Assembly: GCF_049347105.1 (NCBI RefSeq)
Contig: NZ_CP186334.1
Coordinates: forward strand, 2,666,001 to 2,730,000
Origin: Gaoshiqia hydrogeniformans
GTDB lineage: Bacteria > Bacteroidota > Bacteroidia > Bacteroidales > Prolixibacteraceae
Length of the DNA stretch: 64,000 nt
Direction: 5' to 3'
Below are positions 8,941 through 18,783 of the stretch, piece after piece. Positions within the stretch are counted from its first letter, which is position 1. Each line of letters opens with the position of its first letter. A program made the position numbers and the translations under genes. The notes beneath the pieces were generated by a model that was not told where the DNA came from, searched no databases, and saw only the letters and a program-made list of their open reading frames with translations.

Positions 8941-10338
8941 ATGGTTTGTCCGCTTAGGTTCAACGGGCTTTTGTTTTCTTTTTTTATTGCTGTAGGTTTG
9001 ACAAATGCCCAACCCAAAAATCCGTTCGGCCATCCGCTTGTTCCTGATATGATTGCCGATGCCAGCATACATGTATTTGACAGTGTCTTTTATTGCTACG
9101 CCACAACCGACGGCTACGATCAGGGATTGGAAACCTCCGGTCCACCGGTGGTATGGAAGTCAAAGGATTTTGTAAACTGGAGTTTTTCGGGGTATTTCTT
9201 CCCTTCTGCAGTGGGGCAGAAATACTGGGCGCCCAGCAAAGCGGTGGCTGCCAATGGGCAATACTACATTTACCCGACAATCAATGAATTTATGTACCCT
9301 GCTGTTGCCGATTCGCCTGACGGGCCTTTTAAACTTGCCCAGGAACCAGATACGTTTTATTTGCCATACACCCCGGCAACATTCCTGAAACCGAAGAACT
9401 CAAAGCCCCCGTACGGAATCGATGCAGAAATTTTTATCGATGACGATAGCCAGGCGTACGTTTTCTGGCAGCGCAGACATGCTGCCAAATTACATGCAGA
9501 TATGGTTACGGTTGATACTTCATACACCATTATTCGGACACCGCATCAGGGTTATTCTGAAGGGCCGATATTTTTCAAACGGAATGGTGTATATTATTAT
9601 CTGTACACGCTTGGAGGAGATGAAAAGTACCAGTATGCCTATGTCATGAGCAGGGTGTCGCCACTGGGTCCATTCGAGTACCCTGAAAATGACATTATTT
9701 CCACGACGAATTATGAGCACGGAGTTTATGGCCCCGGTCATGGGTGCGTGTTTAATTTACCGGGAACAGATGAGTACTATTTTGCGTATCTGGAATTTGG
9801 GCGGAGCAGTACGAACAGGCAAACCTATGTCAACAAACTCGAATTTAATGACGACGGGACCATTCGCCCGCTGGACCTGACACTTGACGGTGTCGGTGCG
9901 CTTTACCCAATTCTTCAGGAGAAAAAAATAAGGGTGCTTAGTTCGCAGGTGTCGAGCGTTTATCCGGATTTGGATATTAAATTCATGAAGGATTCGTTGT
10001 TTCGGCGGACTGAGTCCTTCGTTTCGAAATTCGCTTTTGACGGCGCTAACGGATCGCGCTGGATGGCTTTGCCTGACGATAACGATTGCTGGATTATTGC
10101 TGACCTTGGGAAAAGCCAAAAAATCAAACGCAGCGAGGTTTATTTTGTGCGCCCAACTGCCGGACATGCTTATACTCTCGGATATTCTACCGATGGCAAA
10201 ACATGGAAGTCGTGTGGGGGACATTCCGATATTAAAGTTCAATCGCCCCATGTTGATAATCTGAACATTAAAGCCCGGTATTTGCGGGTGAATGTCACAG
10301 ATGGTGCTAAAGGTATCTGGGAATGGAACATTTACTAA
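8941..10338 (+). CDS. GH43-family glycosidase with C-terminal discoidin-like domain
   Basis: The 465-residue protein has a signal peptide (residues 1-23, ending TNA) and a five-bladed beta-propeller GH43 domain to about residue 325. The three catalytic acids expected of GH43 can be placed: general base Asp40 (PDMIADASI), pKa-modulating Asp161 (YGIDAEIF) and general acid Glu207 (YSEGPIFFKRNG). Residues about 335-465 resemble an F5/8 type C (discoidin/CBM32-like) module (WIIADLGKSQKI, YLRVNV). GH43 enzymes cleave alpha-L-arabinofuranosides or beta-xylosides; in this locus an arabinosidase is more likely (inference). It is the first hydrolase after the susD hairpin, with the next GH43 gene 29 bases downstream. 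Subfamily not assignable by eye. Confidence 0.9.
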   Translation: MVCPLRFNGLLFSFFIAVGLTNAQPKNPFGHPLVPDMIADASIHVFDSVFYCYATTDGYDQGLETSGPPVVWKSKDFVNWSFSGYFFPSAVGQKYWAPSKAVAANGQYYIYPTINEFMYPAVADSPDGPFKLAQEPDTFYLPYTPATFLKPKNSKPPYGIDAEIFIDDDSQAYVFWQRRHAAKLHADMVTVDTSYTIIRTPHQGYSEGPIFFKRNGVYYYLYTLGGDEKYQYAYVMSRVSPLGPFEYPENDIISTTNYEHGVYGPGHGCVFNLPGTDEYYFAYLEFGRSSTNRQTYVNKLEFNDDGTIRPLDLTLDGVGALYPILQEKKIRVLSSQVSSVYPDLDIKFMKDSLFRRTESFVSKFAFDGANGSRWMALPDDNDCWIIADLGKSQKIKRSEVYFVRPTAGHAYTLGYSTDGKTWKSCGGHSDIKVQSPHVDNLNIKARYLRVNVTDGAKGIWEWNIY

Positions 10339-10367
10339 AGGGAAGCTAATCAGAAAGTCTCATCAAT

Positions 10368-11978
10368 ATGGATAAAATCAAACTCACCTTATTACTTGCT
10401 ATTTTTTATGCAATAACTTCCGTCCTGAAAGCCCAACCTTCTGAAAAGTGGGGTGACCAGGGCGACGGGACTTACGTAAATCCCATTGTCCCGGCCGACT
10501 TCAGCGATCTCGATGCCATTCGTGTGGGAGATGATTATTATGCCATTTCATCCACTATGCAATATTCTCCGGGTATGGTGATATTGCATTCAAAAGATAT
10601 GGTTAACTGGGGAGTTATTGGACATGTAGTCGATGATCTTACGCGCATAAGCCCCGAGCTAAACTGGGACAGGATGAATTGTTACGGTAGGGGTATTTGG
10701 GCCGGTTCAATCCGGTATTACAAAAATAGGTTTTGGGTATATTTCGGAACGCCCGACGATGGCTTTTTTATGAGTTCGGCAATTGATCCTGCCGGGCACT
10801 GGGAGCCGCTCCACCAGGTTTGGAATGTTTCAGGGTGGGACGATTGTTGTTCGTTCTGCGACGATGATGGACAATTGTATTTCATCGCCACCAACTTTGA
10901 TCTCGACCCAAAAAACAATAAAAAATACAACATTCACCTGTTCAAAATGGCGCCTGACGGGAAAAGTCTGATCATGGAGTCTGATACGATTATTTACCAA
11001 TCCCAAGGGAGCGAAGCCAATAAATTGTATAAAATCAATGGGTTGTACTATCACTATTTTAGCGAAGTGAAGGACGAGGGCCGGGTAATCATGATGGGAC
11101 GTTCAGAGAACCTTTATGGACCATGGGAAGTTAAACAATTGAACCATGTTGACCCGAAGAATGATAGAGAACCCAATCAGGGAGCTTTATTAGAGAGTGC
11201 ATCCGGAGAATGGTATTTTCTGACACATCACGGTACAGGAGGACACTGGGAAGGTCGGGTAGTAAGTTTACTACCGGTGATCTGGATGGACAGGTGGCCA
11301 ATAATTGGTGAGGTCGGCAAAGATACTATCGGTCAGATGGTCTGGTCCGGCCTTATGCCCATTGAAAAAGACTGCAAACATGGGTTTCAAACCAGCGATG
11401 ACTTTAATTTGCCGAAATTGAATGTCCAATGGGAATGGAATTACCAACCAAGGACAGATAAATGGTCTTTAACTGATCGCAAAGGGTTTCTGCGCCTCTA
11501 CGCTTTTAGACCGATCAGGCCCGATGATAGTACCCGAATCATCCTCAGGGCTGGAAATACCATAACGCAACGAGTCCTGCGCACGAAGAAGAGTGTGGTT
11601 ACTGTAAGGATGGATATCAGTAACATGGAAGATGGGCAGTACGCCGGAATCACCCACCTTTCAACCGAAAGTTACAGTATGTTCGGCGTAAAACAGGAAA
11701 ACGGCGGACGGCACCTTGTTTATGAATGCAACGGGGAAGCCAGCCGGGGGATCAAACTCACCGGGAAATATGTGTGGTTCAAATCGAAATGGGACTACAA
11801 CGGTGTTAATCAATATTTTATCTGTACTAACGGGAAATCTTATGTGCCTTTTGGCGATAGTTCACAGCTCACCTGGGGAAGCTATCGGGGCGACCGGATC
11901 GGAATCTTTAACTACAATATCAAAGGAGAAAAAGGTTATGTGGATGTTGACTGGTTTAGGTATGATTATTTGAAATAA
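10368..11978 (+). CDS. GH43-family arabinofuranosidase/xylosidase, two-domain type
   Basis: The 536-residue protein has a signal peptide (about 1-22) and opens its mature part with the motif YVNPIVPADFSDLDAIRVGDDYY, typical of the two-domain GH43 branch related to GH43_12. Catalytic acids by alignment to that pattern are Asp47, Asp159 (WDDCCSF) and Glu216 (SEANKLYKING). The base motif reads SDLD instead of the usual DPD and the modulator lies in DDCC instead of DPS, both unusual. The C-terminal half (about 340-536) is a beta-sandwich of the kind that completes the active site in this branch. Expected action is exo-cleavage of arabinofuranose or xylose side chains in the periplasm. Confidence 0.9.
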   Translation: MDKIKLTLLLAIFYAITSVLKAQPSEKWGDQGDGTYVNPIVPADFSDLDAIRVGDDYYAISSTMQYSPGMVILHSKDMVNWGVIGHVVDDLTRISPELNWDRMNCYGRGIWAGSIRYYKNRFWVYFGTPDDGFFMSSAIDPAGHWEPLHQVWNVSGWDDCCSFCDDDGQLYFIATNFDLDPKNNKKYNIHLFKMAPDGKSLIMESDTIIYQSQGSEANKLYKINGLYYHYFSEVKDEGRVIMMGRSENLYGPWEVKQLNHVDPKNDREPNQGALLESASGEWYFLTHHGTGGHWEGRVVSLLPVIWMDRWPIIGEVGKDTIGQMVWSGLMPIEKDCKHGFQTSDDFNLPKLNVQWEWNYQPRTDKWSLTDRKGFLRLYAFRPIRPDDSTRIILRAGNTITQRVLRTKKSVVTVRMDISNMEDGQYAGITHLSTESYSMFGVKQENGGRHLVYECNGEASRGIKLTGKYVWFKSKWDYNGVNQYFICTNGKSYVPFGDSSQLTWGSYRGDRIGIFNYNIKGEKGYVDVDWFRYDYLK

Positions 11979-12098
11979 TATATGGTTTTTTTGTTTTGGT
12001 AAATGAGACTGGTTTTGTGGAAATAAGTTAGAATAGTCTCGGTCAATTCATCGCCTATGAGGTTTTTCAGTATTTGTATTCAATATGGGATTACTCGG

Positions 12099-12129
12099 TT
12101 GTAAAAAACAAATGTATTTTGTACTTTTA
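12099..12129 (+). promoter_or_regulatory. Promoter ahead of the GH27 gene
   Basis: TTG at 12099-12101, a 20-base spacer and TACTTTTA at 12122-12129 fit the Bacteroidota -33/-7 pattern (TTG, 19-21 bases, TAnnTTTG) with one mismatch. It lies in a 192-base gap, the longest within the PUL, and 41 bases before the GH27 start. It suggests a second transcription unit for the last five hydrolases. Confidence 0.6.
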
Positions 12130-12170
12130 AAATTTTCAACTCAAAAACTAAACATAAACGATCGAATAAA

Positions 12171-13541
12171 ATGAAACTTTTGAACTTAATCTTGTCTATC
12201 TGCCTCCTTGCGTCCTTTTCTTCCTGCCAGTCCCCAACGAAACCCGAACCCTTTGTCAAAGGCGAGTTTAAAACCTGGGCCCAAACCCCGCCAATGGGCT
12301 GGAACAGTTGGGATTGCTATGGCCCAACGGTTGAAGAACACGAAGTAAAAGCGAATGCTGATTATATGGCCGATAAGTTGAAAGATTTCGGCTGGGAATA
12401 TATCGTCGTGGATATCCGCTGGTTTGTGGAGAACGATAAAGCCGGCGGCTACAACCAAACTGACCCGCGTTACGTGATTGATGAATATGGCCGCTACCAG
12501 CCAGCCGTTAACCGCTTTCCTTCGGCTGCCGACGGCAAAGGGTTTAAAGAACTGGCTGACTACATTCACAGCAAAGGGCTGAAGTTTGGTATTCACATCA
12601 TGCGCGGAATTCCGAAAGTGGCGGTGGAGCAAAAATTACCTATCAAAGGAACCGACGGCATTACAGCCGATCAGATTTATTCCACCGAACTGCAATGCCA
12701 GTGGCTGCGCGACAATTATACCATTGTTGCCGACAAACCCGGCGCGCAGGAATATTACAATTCCCTTTTTGATTTGTATGCCGACTGGGAAATCGATTTC
12801 ATCAAGATTGATGACTTGTCGCGGCCCTATCATCAGGCTGAAATCGAGCTCATTCGCAAGGCCATTGACCAGTGCGGACGCCCGATTGTGTTGAGCACGT
12901 CGCCGGGAGAAACGCCGATTGAAGCTGCTGATCATGTTCGCGAACATGCCAACATGTGGCGCATGGTGGACGATGTGTGGGACACCTGGAACCACATCAC
13001 CCACCTCATGGATATTAGCCGGAAATGGTACCCTTACATTGCGCCGGGCACCTGGCCCGACTGCGACATGATTCCGCTGGGACGCATCTCTATCCGCGGT
13101 GAACGCGGTGAAGACCGCATGAGCCGCCTGACGGGGGACGAACAGTATTCGCTGATGACGCTGTTTACCATTTTCAAATCGCCCCTGATGTTTGGCGGCG
13201 ATCTGCCTAGTAACGACGACTTTACCCTGTCTCTTTTAACCAATCAGGAAGTGTTGCGTATGCACCGCGAAAGTGTGGATGTTCGTCAGCTGTTTCGGGA
13301 AGACGGGAAAGTAGGCATTGTGTCGAAAAACCCGAACAGCGGTGAAATATACCTGGCGCTGTTCAATATTTCCGACAACGAAGAACCACTTGACTTGTCA
13401 GTTGATCTGACAGAGCTGGGTTTTGATACGGAATGTACGGTGACCGATATGTGGAGCGGCGAAGTGTTGGGAACGGTTTCGGGTATCTTTAGTCATTCGT
13501 TGGCTGCCCATGCCTGCGGCTTATTCAAGTTAAACCAATAA
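12171..13541 (+). CDS. GH27 alpha-galactosidase / beta-L-arabinopyranosidase-type lipoprotein
   Basis: The 456-residue protein has a lipoprotein-like signal (LLASFSSC, Cys19) and a GH27 TIM barrel beginning TPPMGWNSWDCYGP at about residue 39. The expected nucleophile is Asp214 (DFIKIDD) and the acid/base Asp268 (WRMVDDVW). GH27 covers alpha-galactosidase, alpha-N-acetylgalactosaminidase and beta-L-arabinopyranosidase; the last uses the same active site because the sugars share configuration except at C5. Given the arabinose-directed neighbours, beta-L-arabinopyranosidase is a real possibility (inference). A short beta-sandwich domain closes the protein (VDLTELGFDTECTVTDMWSG). It heads the second PUL transcription unit. 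Confidence 0.93.
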   Translation: MKLLNLILSICLLASFSSCQSPTKPEPFVKGEFKTWAQTPPMGWNSWDCYGPTVEEHEVKANADYMADKLKDFGWEYIVVDIRWFVENDKAGGYNQTDPRYVIDEYGRYQPAVNRFPSAADGKGFKELADYIHSKGLKFGIHIMRGIPKVAVEQKLPIKGTDGITADQIYSTELQCQWLRDNYTIVADKPGAQEYYNSLFDLYADWEIDFIKIDDLSRPYHQAEIELIRKAIDQCGRPIVLSTSPGETPIEAADHVREHANMWRMVDDVWDTWNHITHLMDISRKWYPYIAPGTWPDCDMIPLGRISIRGERGEDRMSRLTGDEQYSLMTLFTIFKSPLMFGGDLPSNDDFTLSLLTNQEVLRMHRESVDVRQLFREDGKVGIVSKNPNSGEIYLALFNISDNEEPLDLSVDLTELGFDTECTVTDMWSGEVLGTVSGIFSHSLAAHACGLFKLNQ

Positions 13542-13565
13542 TGCGACCGACTACTACTCAATTAC

Positions 13566-16157
13566 ATGATGATGAAAAGAATTTATTTATCACTGGTACT
13601 GCTTGCAGCTAACCTGCTTCAACCCGCTTTGGCGAATGAACCCGACTCGGCTTACCTGTTCACCTATGCAACCGTGAAAAACGAAGGCAAAAACGGACTG
13701 CACTACGCCTGGAGCCTTGACCGGAGAAACTGGCAGGCCGTTGGCCCCGAGTTCCGTTTCCTGTTTTGCGATTTCGGAACCTGGGGTTCGCAAAAACGCA
13801 TGCTGACTCCCTTTTTGTTTTGGGACAAAGCCGGAAACTGGCACGCCATCTGGAGCCTGAACGAGGAGGTGGGGCAATTTGCCCATGCGCAAACCAGCGA
13901 TTTGTTTACCTGGGATCCGCAGTCATACCCCGAAGTAATGGAGCAGGGAAATGTGCAGCAACCCGAAGTTTCGTTTCAACCCGAAATCAATGCTTATAAA
14001 ATTACCTGGCTGAGCGGCAACGATCAAAAAGTGTATCAAACCACTACCTCCGACTTTAAAACCTATACGCCAACGCTTGAGGGAACTGCTGCCGACCGGC
14101 TGAATATTCGGGAAGAAGTTTGGATAGACGGCGAAAAACAGTTGGGTGTAGTAAACAAGGTACCGTGGAAACTGATTGACGGCGCCATTAAATTTTACGA
14201 GTTGAGCCAATACAAGGCGAAGCTGAACGACGAAACCCTGCGCGACGACGTCAGCCGTTTTGCCGGGCTGAAACCCTTGACGGCAACCATTACCTCCCAA
14301 CCCGAAAACAGCAAGGCCATCAGCGATATGCTGATCGGTATTTTCTTCGAAGACATCAACTACGCGGCTGATGGAGGCTTATATGCCGAACTGGTGCAAA
14401 ACCGGGGCTTCGAATACAGCCCGGCCGATACCAAAGGCCGCGACCAAAACTGGAACAGCAAAAAAGCATGGAGCTTCAGTGGGGCTGAATACGGCTTTAT
14501 AATCGACACGATTGCTCCGCTTCACCCCAGCCAAAAGCGCTATGCTTTATTGACAATTTCGAAAGTGGGGGAGGCTTTGGAAAATGAAGGCTTCGACGGG
14601 ATTGTACTGAAAACCGGTGACAAATATAATTTTTCGGTTTTTGCCCGTGGTATCGACGGTGCCAAAGGGAAACTGCTGGTTCGTTTGGTGGACGAAAATG
14701 GGAAAGTTGCAGGCGAAGCAACAACCAGAGCGATTTCGGGCGACTGGAAGAAGCAGGAGCTGGTGCTGACCCCGGCCACTACCGTTTCAAATGCGAAATT
14801 GCAGATCATTCCGCAATTTGTCGGGAAAGTGGCTTTGGATATGGTTTCGCTCTTTCCGCAGAAAACCTTTAAAAACCGCGCCAATGGTTTGCGTGCCGAC
14901 CTGGCCGAAACCATTGCCGGCCTGCACCCGCGCTTCGTTCGTTTTCCCGGCGGCTGCGTTGCCCACGGCGACGGTCTCGGCAATATTTACCGTTGGAAAA
15001 ACACCATCGGCCCGTTGGAAACACGCAAGACCGACCGGAACATCTGGAACTATCACCAGTCGATGGGACTGGGTTATTTCGAATACTTCCAGTTTTGCGA
15101 AGACATTGGAGCTGCGCCGCTACCTGTTATTGCTGCTGGTGTACCTTGCCAAAACTCGTCGTGCGGCGGGCACGGACAACAGGGTGGAGTGCCGATGTGC
15201 GAAATGGACGCGTTTGTGCAGGATATTCTTGATCTGATTGAATGGGCCAACGGTGACAAAAACAGCAAATGGGGAAAACTGCGCGCACAGGCCGGTCATC
15301 CCGAACCCTTCAACCTGAAATACCTTGGCATTGGGAATGAGGATTTGATTACCGATATTTTCAAAGAACGTTTCGAAATGATCTATAAGGCCGTCAAAGA
15401 AAAGCACCCGGAGATTACGGTGATCGGTACCGTCGGACCATTTTCGGAAGGAACGGACTACCGGGTTGGCTGGGATTTTGCAAGCAAACTGGGTGTGCCG
15501 ATGGTAGATGAACACTACTACCAACCTCCGGGATGGTACCTGAACAATCAGGATTACTACGACCGCTACGACCGCTCGAAACCGAAAGTGTATTTGGGCG
15601 AATACGCTACGCACATTCCGGGACGTAAGCTGAACATGGAAACCGCCTTGTGCGATGCCCTGCACCTGATCAATGCGGAGCGCAATGCCGATGTGGTATA
15701 CATGACTTCGTACGCGCCGCTGCTGGCCAAACACGGTCATACGCAGTGGAATCCCGATCTGATATATTTCAATAACACCGAAGTATTTCCCACAACGGAT
15801 TACTATGTGCAGGTACTGTTCGGACAGAACGCAGGCGATGAATACATCGCTTCGCAAATCCATCTTTCCGATGGCCGGAACGATGTAAAAAAGCGCGTGG
15901 CTTCCTCCTTGGTTCGCGACAACAAAACCGGCGATTACATCCTGAAGCTGGCCAACCTGTTGCCGGTGGCAGTAAATGCAAAAATCGATCTGTCCGGTCT
16001 TCCGGTAGCGGAAGGCGAGGCGGTGTTGAGCGTGCTTCAGGGTGATCCGGCTGATGAGAATGCCCGGCCCGAGAACAGCCGCATTTCGGTTGCGCCTGAA
16101 TTTGAAATTAAATTGCCGGCCTATTCATTTTCAGTCATCCTAATGAAGGCCAGGTAG
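13566..16157 (+). CDS. GH51 alpha-L-arabinofuranosidase with GH43-like N-terminal part
   Basis: The 863-residue protein has a signal peptide (about 1-23, ending ALA). Residues about 27-190 resemble blades of a GH43 propeller (AYLFTYATVKN, LHYAWSLDRRNW, HAQTSDLFTWDPQ) but without the catalytic Asp-Asp-Glu set, so this part is probably a binding or structural module. From about residue 245 a standard GH51 body follows: GIFFEDINYAADGGLYAELVQNRGFE, a carbohydrate-binding beta-sandwich, then the TIM barrel with acid/base Glu592 (GIGNED) and nucleophile Glu679 (YLGEYATH). GH51 removes terminal alpha-L-arabinofuranose with retention. The gene follows the GH27 gene by 24 bases. Confidence 0.94.
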   Translation: MMMKRIYLSLVLLAANLLQPALANEPDSAYLFTYATVKNEGKNGLHYAWSLDRRNWQAVGPEFRFLFCDFGTWGSQKRMLTPFLFWDKAGNWHAIWSLNEEVGQFAHAQTSDLFTWDPQSYPEVMEQGNVQQPEVSFQPEINAYKITWLSGNDQKVYQTTTSDFKTYTPTLEGTAADRLNIREEVWIDGEKQLGVVNKVPWKLIDGAIKFYELSQYKAKLNDETLRDDVSRFAGLKPLTATITSQPENSKAISDMLIGIFFEDINYAADGGLYAELVQNRGFEYSPADTKGRDQNWNSKKAWSFSGAEYGFIIDTIAPLHPSQKRYALLTISKVGEALENEGFDGIVLKTGDKYNFSVFARGIDGAKGKLLVRLVDENGKVAGEATTRAISGDWKKQELVLTPATTVSNAKLQIIPQFVGKVALDMVSLFPQKTFKNRANGLRADLAETIAGLHPRFVRFPGGCVAHGDGLGNIYRWKNTIGPLETRKTDRNIWNYHQSMGLGYFEYFQFCEDIGAAPLPVIAAGVPCQNSSCGGHGQQGGVPMCEMDAFVQDILDLIEWANGDKNSKWGKLRAQAGHPEPFNLKYLGIGNEDLITDIFKERFEMIYKAVKEKHPEITVIGTVGPFSEGTDYRVGWDFASKLGVPMVDEHYYQPPGWYLNNQDYYDRYDRSKPKVYLGEYATHIPGRKLNMETALCDALHLINAERNADVVYMTSYAPLLAKHGHTQWNPDLIYFNNTEVFPTTDYYVQVLFGQNAGDEYIASQIHLSDGRNDVKKRVASSLVRDNKTGDYILKLANLLPVAVNAKIDLSGLPVAEGEAVLSVLQGDPADENARPENSRISVAPEFEIKLPAYSFSVILMKAR

Positions 16158-16259
16158 TAGGTAAAAGGTCATTCCGTGCGGCAGTTGCCGGACAGCATGA
16201 CGATCGCCACACTAACACATATTCAAAAGTCTAATATGACTACTTTTATACTCAATACG

Positions 16260-18764
16260 ATGAACACGATGAAATCGAAATTTTTTGGCCTCCTTTTCGC
16301 GAGTTTTGCTGGCGTCAGTTCGCTCTTTGCTCAAGGGGGATTTGGACAGGCTGAAAAGATGAACCAAAACTGGAAGTTTGTTCTGCAGGATGTGGAAAAC
16401 GGAGAGCAAGTCGATTTGAACGACCAGTGGTGGCAGACCGTTGATTTACCACACGACTGGAGCGTCAAGCAACAGCTCAGCCCAACACTGGCCAGCGCTA
16501 CGGGCTATTTGCCGGGAGGTATCGGTTGGTACCGGAAACAACTTTTCGTGCCAAAGGAGCGCGAAGGCAAAAAAGTGTATTTGTATTTTGAAGGAGTATA
16601 TAACCGCAGCGAGGTATTTGTAAATGGTGTATCGCTCGGAAAACGACCCAACGGTTACATCTCGTTTATGTACGATGCCACACCTCATATCAAATACGGC
16701 GAAGATAACCTGGTTGCCGTCCGGGTGGATCACAGCCAGTCGGCCGACTCGCGCTGGTACACCGGCTCGGGCATCTACCGCGATGTGTGGCTGGTTTATG
16801 CCAATCCGGTTCACCTCGCACAATGGGGCGTTTATGCCTGGCCCGAAAAGCAAAAAAAGGGCTATCACCTGAATATTGAGGTTGAGGTAGAAAACGGCAA
16901 CAGCCAATCTTCGGTTTTAACCATTCAAAATGAATTGTTTTCGCCCGATAACAAGCTGGTGGCTAAATCTTCTGAAAAACTGAAGGTTGAAGCAAACCAA
17001 TCCGGGAAAGTTCAATCCCAATTAAAAGTTGCCAGCCCGGAGCTTTGGTCGCTTGAAAATCCATCCTTGTATGTTCTAAAAACATCCGTTTATCGCAATG
17101 GCCAGTTGGTAGATGAAACCAGTACCCAAACGGGCTTTCGCCATTTCACATTCGATGCGGACAAGGGATTTGCCTTGAATGGTGAATGGATGAAGATCAA
17201 AGGCGTGTGTCTGCACCATGATGCCGGCGTACTCGGTTCTGCCGTGCCCCGCGAAGTGTGGGAACGCCGCTTGCGTACGTTAAAAGAAATCGGTGTCAAT
17301 GCCATTCGTACCAGCCACAACCCGCAGGCTACAGATGTGTACGAGCTGTGCGATGAGCTGGGTTTATTGGTGATGAATGAAGCTTTTGACGAGTGGGAAT
17401 TTCCAAAACGCAAGTGGCTTCAGGGATGGAATGTCGGAACGCCTGGCTTTCAGGGCTCCTTCGATTTTTTTGAAGAATGGGGCGAACAGGATTTGGCCGA
17501 CATGATACGGCGCGATCGGAACCACCCCTCAATTTTCGCCTGGAGCATTGGCAATGAAGTGGATTATCCGAACGATCCGTATTCGCATCCTGTTTTGGAT
17601 GGCGGTGGCGAAACCGGATTTACCCAGCCTATTTTTGGCGGCTTCAAAGAAGATGCGCCCGATGCGATGCGCCTGGGCGATATTGCCAAACGCCTGGTGA
17701 AAGTGGTGAAACAATACGATCAGTCGCGGCCAACAACTGCCGGATTGGCCGGTGTGGCCATGTCCAACCAAACCGCGTACCCCTTTGCTTTGGATATTAC
17801 CGGTTACAACTACACCGAAAGTTTGTACGATAGCGACCACGCAAAATATCCCAACCGGGTGATTTTTGGCAGCGAAAACCGGCACGACCCGGAAGCCTGG
17901 AAAGCGGTCACGTCCCGCGAGTTTATCTTTGGTCAGTTCCTGTGGACGGGTATTGATTATTTGGGTGAATCAGGTCGATGGCCGTCGCGCGGTTTTTATT
18001 CGGGCTTGCTCGATTTTGGTGGTTTTATCAAACCCCGCGGCTATTTCCGGCAGTCGCTGTGGTCGGAAAAGTCGATGGCTTATTTGGGAACCTATCCCAC
18101 ACCGGGTCGCGGCAGCCAAAGCCAGATGAAAGACGTTTGGTCGCAACTGGAAGCCGAACAAGCCGGTGGAAACCAGGCAGAACGAGTGCCTTCTATGGAT
18201 GCCTGGCCCATCTGGAATTACGGCGAAGGCCAGTTGATCCGGGTGGTTTGTTACACGAACACGGCTTCGGCCAGGCTGCTGTTAAATGGCGAGCAAGTTG
18301 GCGAACCACAAAATTATAACGAAAAGACCGGCATGATTTTTTGGGACATACCCTATGCTCCGGGTAAGATCGAAGTGGTCGGAATGGACAAAAGCGGTAG
18401 ACAAGTGAGCCATTATGCCGTTCAATCTTCCGGGCGGCCACACGCCATCAAAGTGATTGAAAGTGACGAAAAAATGGAACGGGGAGCAGTTGCTCAAGTA
18501 GCCATCCAGATAGTGGATGAAGCCGGAATCCCGGTGATGCTGTCGGATGATGAAGTGACCTGCCTGATTGATGGCGATGCGCGTCTGCTGGGACTGGAAG
18601 CCAGCAACAATTCTGATATGTCTGACTATTCCGACAATAAACAACGCGTATTTCATGGACGGATGATCGCTTACATCCAGCTTGGTGATACTCCGGGTGA
18701 AATCAAACTGAGATTTTCGGCAAACTGGCTGAAATCAGCCGAAATGAAATTAACAATTCAATAA
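16260..18764 (+). CDS. GH2 beta-galactosidase-like enzyme
   Basis: From the chosen start the protein has 834 residues; the signal peptide is KSKFFGLLFASFAGVSSLFA. The frame is open from an ATG at 16176, but the signal peptide and a TACTTTTA box at 16241-16248 favour the start at 16260 or 16269. Domain order is sugar-binding jelly roll (about 25-190, containing LPHDWSV), immunoglobulin-like sandwich, TIM barrel, then C-terminal Ig-like domains. Expected acid/base is Glu433 (WSIGNEV) and nucleophile Glu539 (FGSENRH). The FKIKGVCLHHDAG-type signature (here MKIKGVCLHHDAG) is typical of GH2 beta-galactosidases. Role inferred: removal of beta-galactose, for example from a galactan or arabinogalactan. 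Confidence 0.92.
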   Translation: MNTMKSKFFGLLFASFAGVSSLFAQGGFGQAEKMNQNWKFVLQDVENGEQVDLNDQWWQTVDLPHDWSVKQQLSPTLASATGYLPGGIGWYRKQLFVPKEREGKKVYLYFEGVYNRSEVFVNGVSLGKRPNGYISFMYDATPHIKYGEDNLVAVRVDHSQSADSRWYTGSGIYRDVWLVYANPVHLAQWGVYAWPEKQKKGYHLNIEVEVENGNSQSSVLTIQNELFSPDNKLVAKSSEKLKVEANQSGKVQSQLKVASPELWSLENPSLYVLKTSVYRNGQLVDETSTQTGFRHFTFDADKGFALNGEWMKIKGVCLHHDAGVLGSAVPREVWERRLRTLKEIGVNAIRTSHNPQATDVYELCDELGLLVMNEAFDEWEFPKRKWLQGWNVGTPGFQGSFDFFEEWGEQDLADMIRRDRNHPSIFAWSIGNEVDYPNDPYSHPVLDGGGETGFTQPIFGGFKEDAPDAMRLGDIAKRLVKVVKQYDQSRPTTAGLAGVAMSNQTAYPFALDITGYNYTESLYDSDHAKYPNRVIFGSENRHDPEAWKAVTSREFIFGQFLWTGIDYLGESGRWPSRGFYSGLLDFGGFIKPRGYFRQSLWSEKSMAYLGTYPTPGRGSQSQMKDVWSQLEAEQAGGNQAERVPSMDAWPIWNYGEGQLIRVVCYTNTASARLLLNGEQVGEPQNYNEKTGMIFWDIPYAPGKIEVVGMDKSGRQVSHYAVQSSGRPHAIKVIESDEKMERGAVAQVAIQIVDEAGIPVMLSDDEVTCLIDGDARLLGLEASNNSDMSDYSDNKQRVFHGRMIAYIQLGDTPGEIKLRFSANWLKSAEMKLTIQ

Positions 18765-18783
18765 AACGATAAAGACCAATTCG

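Noticed and set aside
15120..15863. Minus-strand ORF of 247 codons inside the GH51 gene
   Set aside because: It lies wholly opposite the catalytic part of GH51 and shows no family motif; it follows from codon bias.
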